Shown here: positions 18,308-26,985 of the stretch, piece by piece
Layout: every line of letters begins with the position of its first letter
How positions within the stretch are numbered: the stretch's first letter is position 1
DNA from: Duganella sp. 1411
GTDB lineage: Bacteria > Pseudomonadota > Gammaproteobacteria > Burkholderiales > Burkholderiaceae_D
Direction: 5' to 3'
NCBI RefSeq assembly: GCF_017833525.1
Contig: NZ_JAFICD010000007.1
Span: forward strand, 124,001 to 188,000
Length of the DNA: 64,000 bases
Program-made: the position numbers and the translations under genes
Notes under the pieces: model-generated
What the model was told of the DNA's origin: nothing
Seen by the model: only the letters and a program-made list of their open reading frames with translations
The model's database searches: none

Positions 18308-19843
18308 TTGCGCACCCTGTCCCCCACATCCGATCTGTTGGCGCAAACGCTGGCCCAACCCGGCTTCCATCCACGGTTGCCGCAGCAGCGACGTTTGTAC
18401 GAGGCCGCCAAGGCGGCGATCCACCAGCAGCAGCTGGCCGCCGGCGGCAAGCTGCCGTCCAGCCGCGACCTGGCGGCCGACCTGCGCATCGCCCGCAATA
18501 CGGTGATCGCCGCGTTCGAGCAGCTGGCCGCCGAGGGCTACGTCACCAGCCGGCTGGGAAGCGGCACCTATGTCGCCGACCTGCAGGCGCACAGCGCCAG
18601 CATGCGGGGCGGCCAGGCGCACCCGCCGCACGGTGGCCGGTCCACGCTCCGGGCGCAGGGCACGGTGAGGTTGTCGAAACGCGGCCAGGAAGTCACGCGC
18701 GTGGCCGCCGGCCCAAAGTTCGAGATCCAACCGTTCGCGCCGGGCGACCCGGACTTCTCATCCTTTCCACTCAAGCTGTGGCAGCGGCTGCAAAACCGCG
18801 TGTGGCGCGAAGTGGGCAGCGACCTGCGTTCCGACCTGCTCGATTACGGCCAGGCCGGCGGATACGCCCCGCTGCGCCAGGCCATCACGGAATACCTGCG
18901 CCTATCGCGCTCGGTCAAGGTGTCGGTGGAACAGGTGCTGATCACCGGCGGCACCCAGCAATCGCTCGACCTGTGCGCGCAGCTGCTGGCCGATGCCGGC
19001 GATACGGCGTGGATCGAGGATCCCGGTTATTGGGGCGCGCGCCGCGTGTTCCAGGCGCGCGAGCTCAAACTGCATCCGGTGGCGGTGGATGGCGACGGCA
19101 TGGCGATCAAGGCGGCGGATCTGGCGACGAAGCCACGGCTGATCTATGTGACGCCTTCGCACCAGTATCCGACCGGCGCGGTCATGAGCCTTGCGCGACG
19201 GCGCGAGCTGCTCGATGTCGCCGTGCGCAAAGACGCCTGGGTGCTGGAAGACGACTACGACAGCGAATTCCGCTACACCGGCAGGCCGCTGGCCGCGCTG
19301 CAAGGGCTGGACAACGACGACCGGGTGCTCTACATGGGCACCTTCTCCAAGGCGCTTTATCCGGGCATCAAAATCGGCTATCTGGTGGTGCCACCGGCGC
19401 TGATCGACGGCTTCAAGTCCGCGCTGTACGACCTGCAGCGGCCCGGCCAGCTGATGGTGCAGGCGGCGCTGGCCGACTTTATCTCGCTCGGCCACTTCAC
19501 CACGCACCTGCGCAAGATCCGCCAGACCTACGGCGCGCGTCGCGAACTGCTGCGACGCACGTTGGTGCACCACCTCGGACCGGAGTTAAGCGGTCGGGTG
19601 ACCATCTCCAGCGAGGAATCTGGTTTGCATCTGGTGATCGAGCTGCCGGACGGCGTGGACGACGTGGCGCTGGAGCGGCTCGCCGCCGAAGCGGAGATAC
19701 AGGTCAAGGCGCTGTCGACCTACTATCTGAAGAAGCGGGGGCGGCGCGGCCTGCTGGTGGGCTACGCCTACTGCACCCCCGAGAAGATCGCAGCCTACGC
19801 CAGGCTGCTGGCAGGGATCATCAGATCAGCCTTTCGCCGCTGA
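18308..19843 (+). CDS. MocR/PdxR-family transcriptional regulator
   Basis: About 511 residues: an amino-terminal GntR-type winged helix (QRRLYEAAKAAIHQQQLAAG, LPSSRDLAADLRIARNTV, GYVTSRLGSGTYV) joined to an aminotransferase class I domain. The PLP site is recognisable in FSKALYPGIKIGYL, with TPSHQYPTGAVMS and EDDYDSEFRY. It probably senses an amine or GABA-like ligand through PLP and controls the adjacent puu/spu genes, by analogy with GabR and PuuR-replacing MocR proteins. The start is uncertain: TTG 18308 gives the best fit, with further in-frame TTG codons at 18245, 18284 and 18287. The 3' end overlaps potI by 18 bases, convergently. Confidence 0.85.
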   Translation: MRTLSPTSDLLAQTLAQPGFHPRLPQQRRLYEAAKAAIHQQQLAAGGKLPSSRDLAADLRIARNTVIAAFEQLAAEGYVTSRLGSGTYVADLQAHSASMRGGQAHPPHGGRSTLRAQGTVRLSKRGQEVTRVAAGPKFEIQPFAPGDPDFSSFPLKLWQRLQNRVWREVGSDLRSDLLDYGQAGGYAPLRQAITEYLRLSRSVKVSVEQVLITGGTQQSLDLCAQLLADAGDTAWIEDPGYWGARRVFQARELKLHPVAVDGDGMAIKAADLATKPRLIYVTPSHQYPTGAVMSLARRRELLDVAVRKDAWVLEDDYDSEFRYTGRPLAALQGLDNDDRVLYMGTFSKALYPGIKIGYLVVPPALIDGFKSALYDLQRPGQLMVQAALADFISLGHFTTHLRKIRQTYGARRELLRRTLVHHLGPELSGRVTISSEESGLHLVIELPDGVDDVALERLAAEAEIQVKALSTYYLKKRGRRGLLVGYAYCTPEKIAAYARLLAGIIRSAFRR

Positions 19844-20671
19844 CGAAACCTGCTTCTGGCGCTGCCGCTCGTTGCGGGCGATGTAAAGGCTCGATGCGAT
19901 CACGCCGATGGAGACGACCAGGATGGTCAACGCGGCGACCGCGTTCACGCGCGGATCGAGGCCCAGGCGGGCGCGCGAGAAGATCACGATCGGCATCGTC
20001 GACGAGCCGGGGCCGGACAGGAAGGCCGACAGCACCACGTCGTCGAGCGACAGCGTGAACGTCAGCAGCCATGCGGAACCGAGCGCCTGCTTGATGTTCG
20101 GCAGCGTCACCAGGAAGAACACCTGATAAGGCCTGCAGCCCAGGTCCATCGCCGCCTCCTCCAGCGACTTGCTCATCTCCTGCAACCGCGATTGCACCAC
20201 CACCGCCGCATAGGCCATGCCCAGCAGGGTGTGGCCGATCCAGATCGTCAGCATGCCCCGCTCCGGGAAGCCGAACACCTTCTGCACCGACACCAGCATC
20301 AACAGCAGCGACAGACCGATGATCACCTCGGGCATCACCAGCGGCGCGCTGACCATGCCGGCGAACAAGGTGCGGCCGGTGAAGCGGTGGTAGCGGTCAA
20401 GCACGAACGCGGCGAACGTCCCCAGCACCACCGACGCGCAGGCCGTCATCAGCGCGATCCGCAGCGACAATCCCAGGCCGCCGATGATCTCCGTGTCGTT
20501 CATCAGCGCGGCGTACCATTGCAGCGAAAAGCCGGTCCACACCATGTCCTGGCGCGAGCTGTTGAAGGAGAAGACCACCAGCACCACGATCGGCAGGTAC
20601 AAAAACAGATAGCCCATCGACAGCCAGCCGCGCCCGAACCAGCGCTGCATAAAAGTGGTGTTGCCTTTCAT
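19826..20671 (-). CDS. potI: putrescine/spermidine ABC transporter permease PotI-like
   Basis: A 281-residue inner-membrane permease with about six helices. It has YLFLYLPIVVLVVFSFN at the start and the permease EAA loop in LEEAAMDLGCRPYQVFFLVTLP, which docks on the ATPase. This is the PotC/PotI type, paired with the PotH-like gene just upstream by a four-base ATGA overlap. The carboxy end is basic (RNERQRQKQ). Confidence 0.88.
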   Translation of the reverse strand: MKGNTTFMQRWFGRGWLSMGYLFLYLPIVVLVVFSFNSSRQDMVWTGFSLQWYAALMNDTEIIGGLGLSLRIALMTACASVVLGTFAAFVLDRYHRFTGRTLFAGMVSAPLVMPEVIIGLSLLLMLVSVQKVFGFPERGMLTIWIGHTLLGMAYAAVVVQSRLQEMSKSLEEAAMDLGCRPYQVFFLVTLPNIKQALGSAWLLTFTLSLDDVVLSAFLSGPGSSTMPIVIFSRARLGLDPRVNAVAALTILVVSIGVIASSLYIARNERQRQKQVSSAAKG

Positions 20672-21576
20672 GGGCGGGCCTCCTGCTCTGCCTTGTATTT
20701 ATTGAAGATCGCCATCGGCACCAGGATCAGCAGGATCACCACCACCGTCACCGACGACGCCAGCGGCCAGTCGTTATTGGTGAAGAATTCGTCCCACAGC
20801 TGGCGGCCGATCATCAGGGTTTCCGGGCCGCCCAGCAGCTCCGGGATCACGTATTCGCCGACGGCCGGGATGAACACCAGCATCGAGCCGGCGATGATGC
20901 CGGACTTCGACAGCGGCACCGTGATGCGCCAGAACGTCTGCAGCGGCGTCGCGCCAAGATCGGCGGCCGCCTCCAGGAAGCGCATGTCCATCTTCGCGAG
21001 ATTAGCGTACAGCGGCAGGATCATGAACGGCAGATAGGCGTACACCATGCCGATGATCAGCGAGAACTGGGTGTTCATCAGGTGCAGCGGCTCGTTGATG
21101 GCGCCTATCCCGATCAGGAAGCTGTTCAGGATACCGTTGGTGGCCAGGATGCCCTTCCACGCGTAGATCCGCAGCAGGAAGGAGGTCCAGAACGGCAGCA
21201 TCACCATCATCAGCAGCACCGGCCGGATGGTCGGCTTGGCGCGCGCCATGAAGTAGGCGAACGGGTAGCCGATGATCAGGCATAGCGCGGTGGTGATGGC
21301 GGCGAACTTGAGGGAGCTGAGATAGGTCAGCCCATACAGCTCGTCCTCGGCGATGAACAGGTAGTTCGCGATCTTGACCTTGAGCGTGATGACGCCGTCG
21401 GCCAACGTCATCAGGGTGCCGAACGGGTTGCCCATGTCCGACTCGGTGAAGCTGATGCGCATCACGATCAGGAACGGTACCAGGAAGGCGAACGTCAGCC
21501 ACATAAACGGCACGGCGATGACGACGCGGCGGCCGGTCAGCCATCGCAGGGTCAGCAGGTTCTTGAGAAAGTTCAT
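20668..21576 (-). CDS. potH: putrescine/spermidine ABC transporter permease PotH-like
   Basis: A 302-residue permease of the PotB/PotH type with about six membrane helices. The first lies near residues 18-40, with the PotH-like loop RISFTESDMGNPF after it; YLPFMILPLYANLAKMD and the EAA loop FLEAAADLGATPLQTFWRI follow. It lies 12 bases after potG and overlaps potI. Together they form the membrane channel of a polyamine importer. Confidence 0.88.
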   Translation of the reverse strand: MNFLKNLLTLRWLTGRRVVIAVPFMWLTFAFLVPFLIVMRISFTESDMGNPFGTLMTLADGVITLKVKIANYLFIAEDELYGLTYLSSLKFAAITTALCLIIGYPFAYFMARAKPTIRPVLLMMVMLPFWTSFLLRIYAWKGILATNGILNSFLIGIGAINEPLHLMNTQFSLIIGMVYAYLPFMILPLYANLAKMDMRFLEAAADLGATPLQTFWRITVPLSKSGIIAGSMLVFIPAVGEYVIPELLGGPETLMIGRQLWDEFFTNNDWPLASSVTVVVILLILVPMAIFNKYKAEQEARP

Positions 21577-21588
21577 CCCGGCCCCGCC

Positions 21589-22716
21589 TTAGCTGGTCAG
21601 CACGACGACGTCGGCGCCGTCCCACCACGCGTGGACGCGCTGCTCGCGTTTGAGCGCGGCGTCGTCGTGGCGGGCGGCGTTGGTGCGCGAGACCTTGATC
21701 TCCATGCCGCTGTCGAGGCGCACATGGTACAGCGTCTCGTTGCCGAAATAGGCCATCGCGCTGATCACGCCCTGCACGCAGTTGTAGCCATGCTCGCTGG
21801 CGTTGGCGCGCTGCTCCAGCGTCGGCGCCGCCGATTGCAGCGCGATTTTCTCGGGCCGCACGGCCACCGACACCGGCATGCCCATCGTGCCGGTGATGCC
21901 GTGGGTGACGTAGTGGCGCCCCTCGGGCGTATCGATGATGACGTGGTCAGGCTCGTCGACCGCGACGCTACCGTTGAACAGGTTGACGCTGCCGATGAAG
22001 TCCGCCACGAAGCGGCAGTTCGGCGTCTCGTAGATTTCGCCCGGTGGGCCGACCTGCAGGATGCGGCCCTCGCTCATGACGGCGATGCGGGTGGCCATGC
22101 TCATCGCCTCGTCCTGGTCGTGGGTGACCATCACGCAGGTCACGCCGACTTCCTCGATGATGCCGACCAGTTCCATCTGGGTGCGTTCGCGCAGCTTCTT
22201 GTCCAGGGCGCCGAGCGGCTCGTCGAGCAGCAGCAATTGCGGCCGCTTGGCCAGGCTGCGCGCCAGCGCCACGCGCTGCTGCTGGCCGCCGGAGAGCTGG
22301 TGCGGCTTGCGCTTGCCGTAGGCGCTCAACTGCACCAGATTGAGCATCTGCTCCACGCGCGCGGCCACTTCGTCCTTCGGCAGGCCGTCGCGGCGCAGGC
22401 CGAAGGCGATGTTGTCCCACACCGACAGGTGCGGAAACAGCGCATACGACTGGAACATCATGTTGATCGGACGCTGATACGGCGGCACGCTGACGATGTC
22501 CTTGCCGGCGAGCGTGATCTGCCCCTGGGTCGGCGTCTCGAACCCGGCCAGCATGCGCAGCAGGGTCGATTTGCCGCAGCCCGAGCTGCCCAGCAAGGCG
22601 AAAATCTCGCCCTTGTCGATGGCGACCGACACGTCGTTGACAGCGCGGACACCGTCGAATTCCTTGACCAGATTGCGGATCAGGAGAAAGGGTTCAGCAG
22701 CTCGCTCTATGGTCAT
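21589..22716 (-). CDS. potG: putrescine/spermidine ABC transporter ATP-binding protein PotG-like
   Basis: A 375-residue ATPase: Walker A GSSGCGKSTLLRML (about 43-56), Q-loop MMFQSYALFPHLSV, signature LSGGQQQRVALARSLA, Walker B LLLLDEPLGALD, switch His in VMVTHDQDEA. A carboxy-terminal TOBE regulatory domain begins near residue 280, as in PotA/PotG. The leader is AT-rich with no clear ribosome site. It is the first gene of potGHI, and no periplasmic binding protein is encoded beside it, so the system must borrow one from elsewhere. Confidence 0.88.
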   Translation of the reverse strand: MTIERAAEPFLLIRNLVKEFDGVRAVNDVSVAIDKGEIFALLGSSGCGKSTLLRMLAGFETPTQGQITLAGKDIVSVPPYQRPINMMFQSYALFPHLSVWDNIAFGLRRDGLPKDEVAARVEQMLNLVQLSAYGKRKPHQLSGGQQQRVALARSLAKRPQLLLLDEPLGALDKKLRERTQMELVGIIEEVGVTCVMVTHDQDEAMSMATRIAVMSEGRILQVGPPGEIYETPNCRFVADFIGSVNLFNGSVAVDEPDHVIIDTPEGRHYVTHGITGTMGMPVSVAVRPEKIALQSAAPTLEQRANASEHGYNCVQGVISAMAYFGNETLYHVRLDSGMEIKVSRTNAARHDDAALKREQRVHAWWDGADVVVLTS

Positions 22717-22810
22717 GTTATAAAAATATAAATGATATTAATAATATATCTGGACGCGGCCATCCGCGGGCCGCCCGATTTTGGGACACGTGATTATAAA
22801 TGCTCGTCAC

Positions 22811-24181
22811 TTACACATGCAGCAATAAGTGTTCCCGCTCCCACGGGCTGATGACCGTCATGAACTCCTGGTGTTCCAGTTCCTTGATGGCGGTGTAGAC
22901 GTCGACGAAGCGCTCGCCCAGCACCTCGCGGATGCGGTCCTCGCGGCGCAGCCATTCGAGCGCCTGGGGCAACCCCTGCGGCAGCTCGGACACGTGGTCG
23001 TAGGCGCTGCCGGTGATCATCGGGGTCGGCTCCAGGCGGTCGACCATGCCGAGGTAACCGCAGGCCAGCGTGACGGCCATCGCCAGATAGGGATTGGCGT
23101 CGGCGCCGATGATGCGGTTTTCCACGCGGCGCTGCTCGACGCCGGAGATCGGGATGCGGAAGCCGACGGTGCGGTTATCGTTACCCCACTGGACGTTGAT
23201 CGGCGCGGCCGTGTGGCGCACGATGCGGCGGTACGAATTGACATACGGCGCCATGATCGCCATCACCGACGGCGTGTAGCGCTGCAGGCCGCCGATGTAG
23301 TGACGGAAGCTCGCCGACGGCGAACCGTCCGGCGCGGTGAAGATATTGCGGCCGGTGGCGGCGTCGCTCACGCTCTGGTGCACATGCATCGCCGACCCGG
23401 GCTCGCCCGCCATCGGCTTGGCCATGAAGGTGGCGTACATGTCGTGCTTGAGCGCCGCCTCGCGCAAGGTGCGCTTGAAGTAGAAGACGTTGTCGGCCAG
23501 CGCCAGCGCGTCGCCGTGCTGGAAGTTCAAGCCCATTTGTCCGGCGCCGGTTTCGTGGATCAGCGTGTCGACGTCGAGGTTCATCAGCGCGCAGTAGTCG
23601 TAGATATCCTCGAACAGCGGATCGAACTCGTTGACGGCGTCGATGCTGTAGACCTGGCGGCTGGTCTCGGCGCGGCCGCTGCGGCCCACCGGCGCCCGCA
23701 AAGGCAGGTCCGGATCGATATTTTTTTCGGTCAGGTAGAACTCGAGCTCCGGACCGACGACCGGCTTCCAACCGCGCTCCGCGTAGAGCTTGAGCACGCG
23801 GCGCAGCACGGAGCGCGGCGCGAAGTCGACCAGCGTGCCGTCGGCGAAGTAGCAGTCGTGGATCACCTGCGCGGTGGGATCGACCGCCCACGGCACGGTG
23901 GTGATGCTGCCGGGGTCCGCGCGCAGGATCATGTCGCGGTCGGTGGAGGAGATGGCGCGGTCGTAGGCCGCGTTCTCGGTCGGGTAGTTGCCGGTGACGG
24001 TCATGCCCAGCACCGCCTCGGGGATGCGCATGCCGCGCTCCTGGGTGAATTTCGCGCGCGGCAGGATTTTCCCGCGCGCGACGCCCGTCAGATCGGGCAC
24101 CAGGCATTCAATTTCAGTGACTCGGTTCTCGTTGAGCCACTGGTCCATATCGGCGTCGGAGAAGTTTTCACGGATAGACAT
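22811..24181 (-). CDS. PuuA-like glutamine synthetase paralogue lacking a metal-site Glu
   Basis: A 456-residue protein collinear with the ligase at 15975-17345, sharing long identical runs such as KPMAGEPGSAMHVHQS and ENRIIGADANPYLA. At the metal-binding block the neighbour reads HEIGAGQMEINF; here it reads HETGAGQMGLNF, so the Glu after GQM is Gly (codon GGC). In bacterial glutamine synthetases that position is a metal ligand. The enzyme may be inactive, altered or regulatory. It starts 51 bases after nasA, in the same direction, and is followed by potGHI, so it links the nitrate and polyamine regions. Confidence 0.85.
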   Translation of the reverse strand: MSIRENFSDADMDQWLNENRVTEIECLVPDLTGVARGKILPRAKFTQERGMRIPEAVLGMTVTGNYPTENAAYDRAISSTDRDMILRADPGSITTVPWAVDPTAQVIHDCYFADGTLVDFAPRSVLRRVLKLYAERGWKPVVGPELEFYLTEKNIDPDLPLRAPVGRSGRAETSRQVYSIDAVNEFDPLFEDIYDYCALMNLDVDTLIHETGAGQMGLNFQHGDALALADNVFYFKRTLREAALKHDMYATFMAKPMAGEPGSAMHVHQSVSDAATGRNIFTAPDGSPSASFRHYIGGLQRYTPSVMAIMAPYVNSYRRIVRHTAAPINVQWGNDNRTVGFRIPISGVEQRRVENRIIGADANPYLAMAVTLACGYLGMVDRLEPTPMITGSAYDHVSELPQGLPQALEWLRREDRIREVLGERFVDVYTAIKELEHQEFMTVISPWEREHLLLHV

Positions 24182-24232
24182 GTTCGCTCTCTGTTGTCAT
24201 GATCAAGCGATCGATAGTCTAATTTACCATAT

Positions 24233-26956
24233 TTACAACCTTGCCTCCGCCGCCTCCACCCTGGTTTGCACAAGAATCTTCTTGATCTCGGGGACGCAGG
24301 AGCCGCAATTGCCGCCCGCCTTGAGGCAGGACGTCACCTGCGCGACCGTTTGCAGGTCCTTCTCCATAATCGCGTTGCAGATCGTGTTGCGGCCCACGCC
24401 GAAGCACGAACACACGGTCGGACCGGTGTCGGCGCCCTTCTCCACCGGCATGCCGACCAGCAGGCCGACGCGGTCGATTTCGCTCAGCTGCTCCTTGACG
24501 AACAGGCTGGCCAGCCACGCGCGCGACGGCATGTCCTGGCGCGGCGACAGGAAGATGCACTGTTCGATGCGGTCGTTCACCACGTGCACGGCGCGGTACA
24601 CGCCGGCGGTGCGGTCCTCGTATTCGAGCCAGTCGGCGTCGAGATCCCGCACGCCCAGCACGCCGCGCGCCCATAGTCCGAAATCGGAAATGGTATTGCG
24701 GCCGGCCAGCTCGTAGCGGGCGAATTCGCGGCCCTGGATGCGGGTCCAATGGGCCACGCTCTCCAGATCCACCTCGGTGCGGCTTAGGATGAAGCTGTGC
24801 CAGTTGACGCGGAACTGCTCGATGCGCACCGGCGTGTGCTTGAATTCCGGCTCGCCCGACACCGGATCGACCACCGGGTTGACCAGCGCGCCGACGCGCG
24901 CATCGGACGACGTCTGCCCCGACCAGTGGATGGGAATGAACACGCTGCCGCGCGGGATGCCGCCGCCGTGCTGCACGCGCGCCACCATCGCGCCCCATTC
25001 GGAACTGACGCGCGCCAGCTCGCCCTCGCGCACGCCGTGCAGCAGCGCGTCTTGCGGGTGGATGTCGACGAACGATTCGGAGATGTGATCGGCCAGCGTG
25101 AACGATTTGCCGGTGCGTGTCATCGTATGCCACTGGTCGCGCACGCGGCCGGTGTTGAGCGCCAGCGGGAAATCCTCGCTGATGGCGTTGACCGGCGCGC
25201 GCGGCGCGGTGGCGACGAAGCGCGCCTTGCCGTCGGCGTGGGCGAAGCGTTTGTCGGCGAACAGGCGTTCCTCCACCTCGAGCGCGCCGGCCGCGCCACG
25301 GCGCACCGGCCACTGGACCGGTTCCAGGTCGTCGTACCCGCGCTGCGTCAGTTGCGCCAGGCCGGACATGTCGAAGGCGCGCGGCACGTCGGCGGCGCTG
25401 TTGCGGAAGCCGCTCAGGCGCGCATGCTCGTCGAACACGCTGTGCGCGCCGGCGAAGTCGAAACCGGTAAAGCCCATGCGCTGTGCGAACAGCGCCAGGA
25501 TTTTCCAGTCCGCCATCGCCTCCCCCGGCGCCGGCAGGAACGGGCGCTGACGCGAAACGCGGCGCTCGGAATTGGTGACGGTGCCGTCCTTTTCGCCCCA
25601 GCCCAGCGCCGGCAGCAGCACGTCGGCGTAGGCGTTGGTGTCGGTGTTCTGCATGATGTCGGTGGCGACCACCAGCTCGCACTTTTCCAGCGCGCGCCGC
25701 ACCTGGTCGGCGTCCGGCATGCTGACCACCGGGTTGGTGGAGATCACCCACACCGCCTTGACCTTGCCGTCCTCGATCGCCTTGAACAGGTCGACCGCCT
25801 TCAGGCCCGGCTTGTCCGCCATCGCCGGCGACTCCCAGAAGGTCCGCACCACATCGCGGTGGTCGGCGCGGTCCAGGTCCATGTGCGCGGCCAGCATGTT
25901 GGCCAGGCCGCCCACTTCACGCCCGCCCATGGCGTTCGGCTGGCCGGTGATCGAGAAAGGCCCCATGCCCGGCTGGCCGATGCGGCCGCCGATCAGGTGG
26001 CAGTTGATGATGCTATTGACCTTGTCGGTGCCGGCCGACGACTGGTTCACGCCCATCGAATAGGCGGTGATGGTCTTGTGCGTGGCCGCGAACAGCTCGT
26101 AGAACTCCATCAGCGCCGGCAATCCGATGCGGCAGATCCTGGCCACGGCGGCGGGATCGGCGCAATCGACATCGGCGGTGGCAAGCGCCGCGTCGAAGCC
26201 GTTGGTGTGCTCCGCCACGAAGGCCGGATCAACCGCGCCGATGCGGTTCAGATAGCTGAGCAAGCCGTTGAACAGCCAGACGTCGGTGCCGGCCTTCACC
26301 GGCAGGTGCAGGTCGGCCAGCTCGCAGGTCGCGGTGCGGCGCGGATCGATGACGACGATCTTCATCTCCGGCCGGCTTTCCTTGGCCTTCAGGATGCGCT
26401 GGAACAGGATCGGGTGGCACCACGCGGTGTTGGAACCGACCAGCACCACCATGTCCGCCAGCTCCAGGTCGTCGTAGCACAACGGCACCAGATCTTCGCC
26501 GAAGGCGCGCTTGTAGCCCGCCACCGCCGACGACATGCACAGGCGCGAGTTGGTGTCGATATTGGCGCTGCCGATGTAACCCTTCATCAGCTTATTGGCG
26601 ACGTAGTAGTCCTCGGTCAGCAACTGGCCCGACACGTACAAGGCGACGGCGTCCGGGCCATGCTCGTCGATGATGGCGCGCCAGGTGCCGGCGACCTTGT
26701 CCAGCGCCTCGTCCCACGAGACGCGGCGCAGGCCGTCCTCGCCGCGCACCTGCGGGTACAGCAGGCGGCCGTCCAGGCCGACCGTCTCGCCCAAGGCGGA
26801 GCCCTTGACGCACAGGCGCCCCTTGTTCGCCGGATGCAGCTTGTCGCCGGCGATGGTGACCGTGCCGTCGCCCTTGGGGGTGGCGCTCACACCGCAACCG
26901 ACGCCGCAATATGCGCAGGTGGTGCGTACTGACAGATGGTCTTGGGACAGGTTCAA
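24233..26956 (-). CDS. nasA: assimilatory nitrate reductase catalytic subunit
   Basis: A 907-residue molybdopterin enzyme. The amino end binds a [4Fe-4S] cluster through CAYCGVGCGV and a later Cys in GRLCVKGSA. Mo-bisMGD domains follow, with YSMGVNQSSAGTDKVN and the MADWKILALFAQRMGF area, and the dinucleotide-binding domain near LNTGRVRDQWHTMTRTG. The carboxy end has a BFD-like [2Fe-2S] domain with VCSCFGVGRNT and GGNCGSCVPE, as in the NasA of Klebsiella type. It reduces nitrate to nitrite in the cytoplasm. It is the last of the nar/nir genes before the ligase paralogue. Confidence 0.93.
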   Translation of the reverse strand: MNLSQDHLSVRTTCAYCGVGCGVSATPKGDGTVTIAGDKLHPANKGRLCVKGSALGETVGLDGRLLYPQVRGEDGLRRVSWDEALDKVAGTWRAIIDEHGPDAVALYVSGQLLTEDYYVANKLMKGYIGSANIDTNSRLCMSSAVAGYKRAFGEDLVPLCYDDLELADMVVLVGSNTAWCHPILFQRILKAKESRPEMKIVVIDPRRTATCELADLHLPVKAGTDVWLFNGLLSYLNRIGAVDPAFVAEHTNGFDAALATADVDCADPAAVARICRIGLPALMEFYELFAATHKTITAYSMGVNQSSAGTDKVNSIINCHLIGGRIGQPGMGPFSITGQPNAMGGREVGGLANMLAAHMDLDRADHRDVVRTFWESPAMADKPGLKAVDLFKAIEDGKVKAVWVISTNPVVSMPDADQVRRALEKCELVVATDIMQNTDTNAYADVLLPALGWGEKDGTVTNSERRVSRQRPFLPAPGEAMADWKILALFAQRMGFTGFDFAGAHSVFDEHARLSGFRNSAADVPRAFDMSGLAQLTQRGYDDLEPVQWPVRRGAAGALEVEERLFADKRFAHADGKARFVATAPRAPVNAISEDFPLALNTGRVRDQWHTMTRTGKSFTLADHISESFVDIHPQDALLHGVREGELARVSSEWGAMVARVQHGGGIPRGSVFIPIHWSGQTSSDARVGALVNPVVDPVSGEPEFKHTPVRIEQFRVNWHSFILSRTEVDLESVAHWTRIQGREFARYELAGRNTISDFGLWARGVLGVRDLDADWLEYEDRTAGVYRAVHVVNDRIEQCIFLSPRQDMPSRAWLASLFVKEQLSEIDRVGLLVGMPVEKGADTGPTVCSCFGVGRNTICNAIMEKDLQTVAQVTSCLKAGGNCGSCVPEIKKILVQTRVEAAEARL

Positions 26957-26985
26957 AATTCGCTCGCTTAGACTGAATACTTAAA

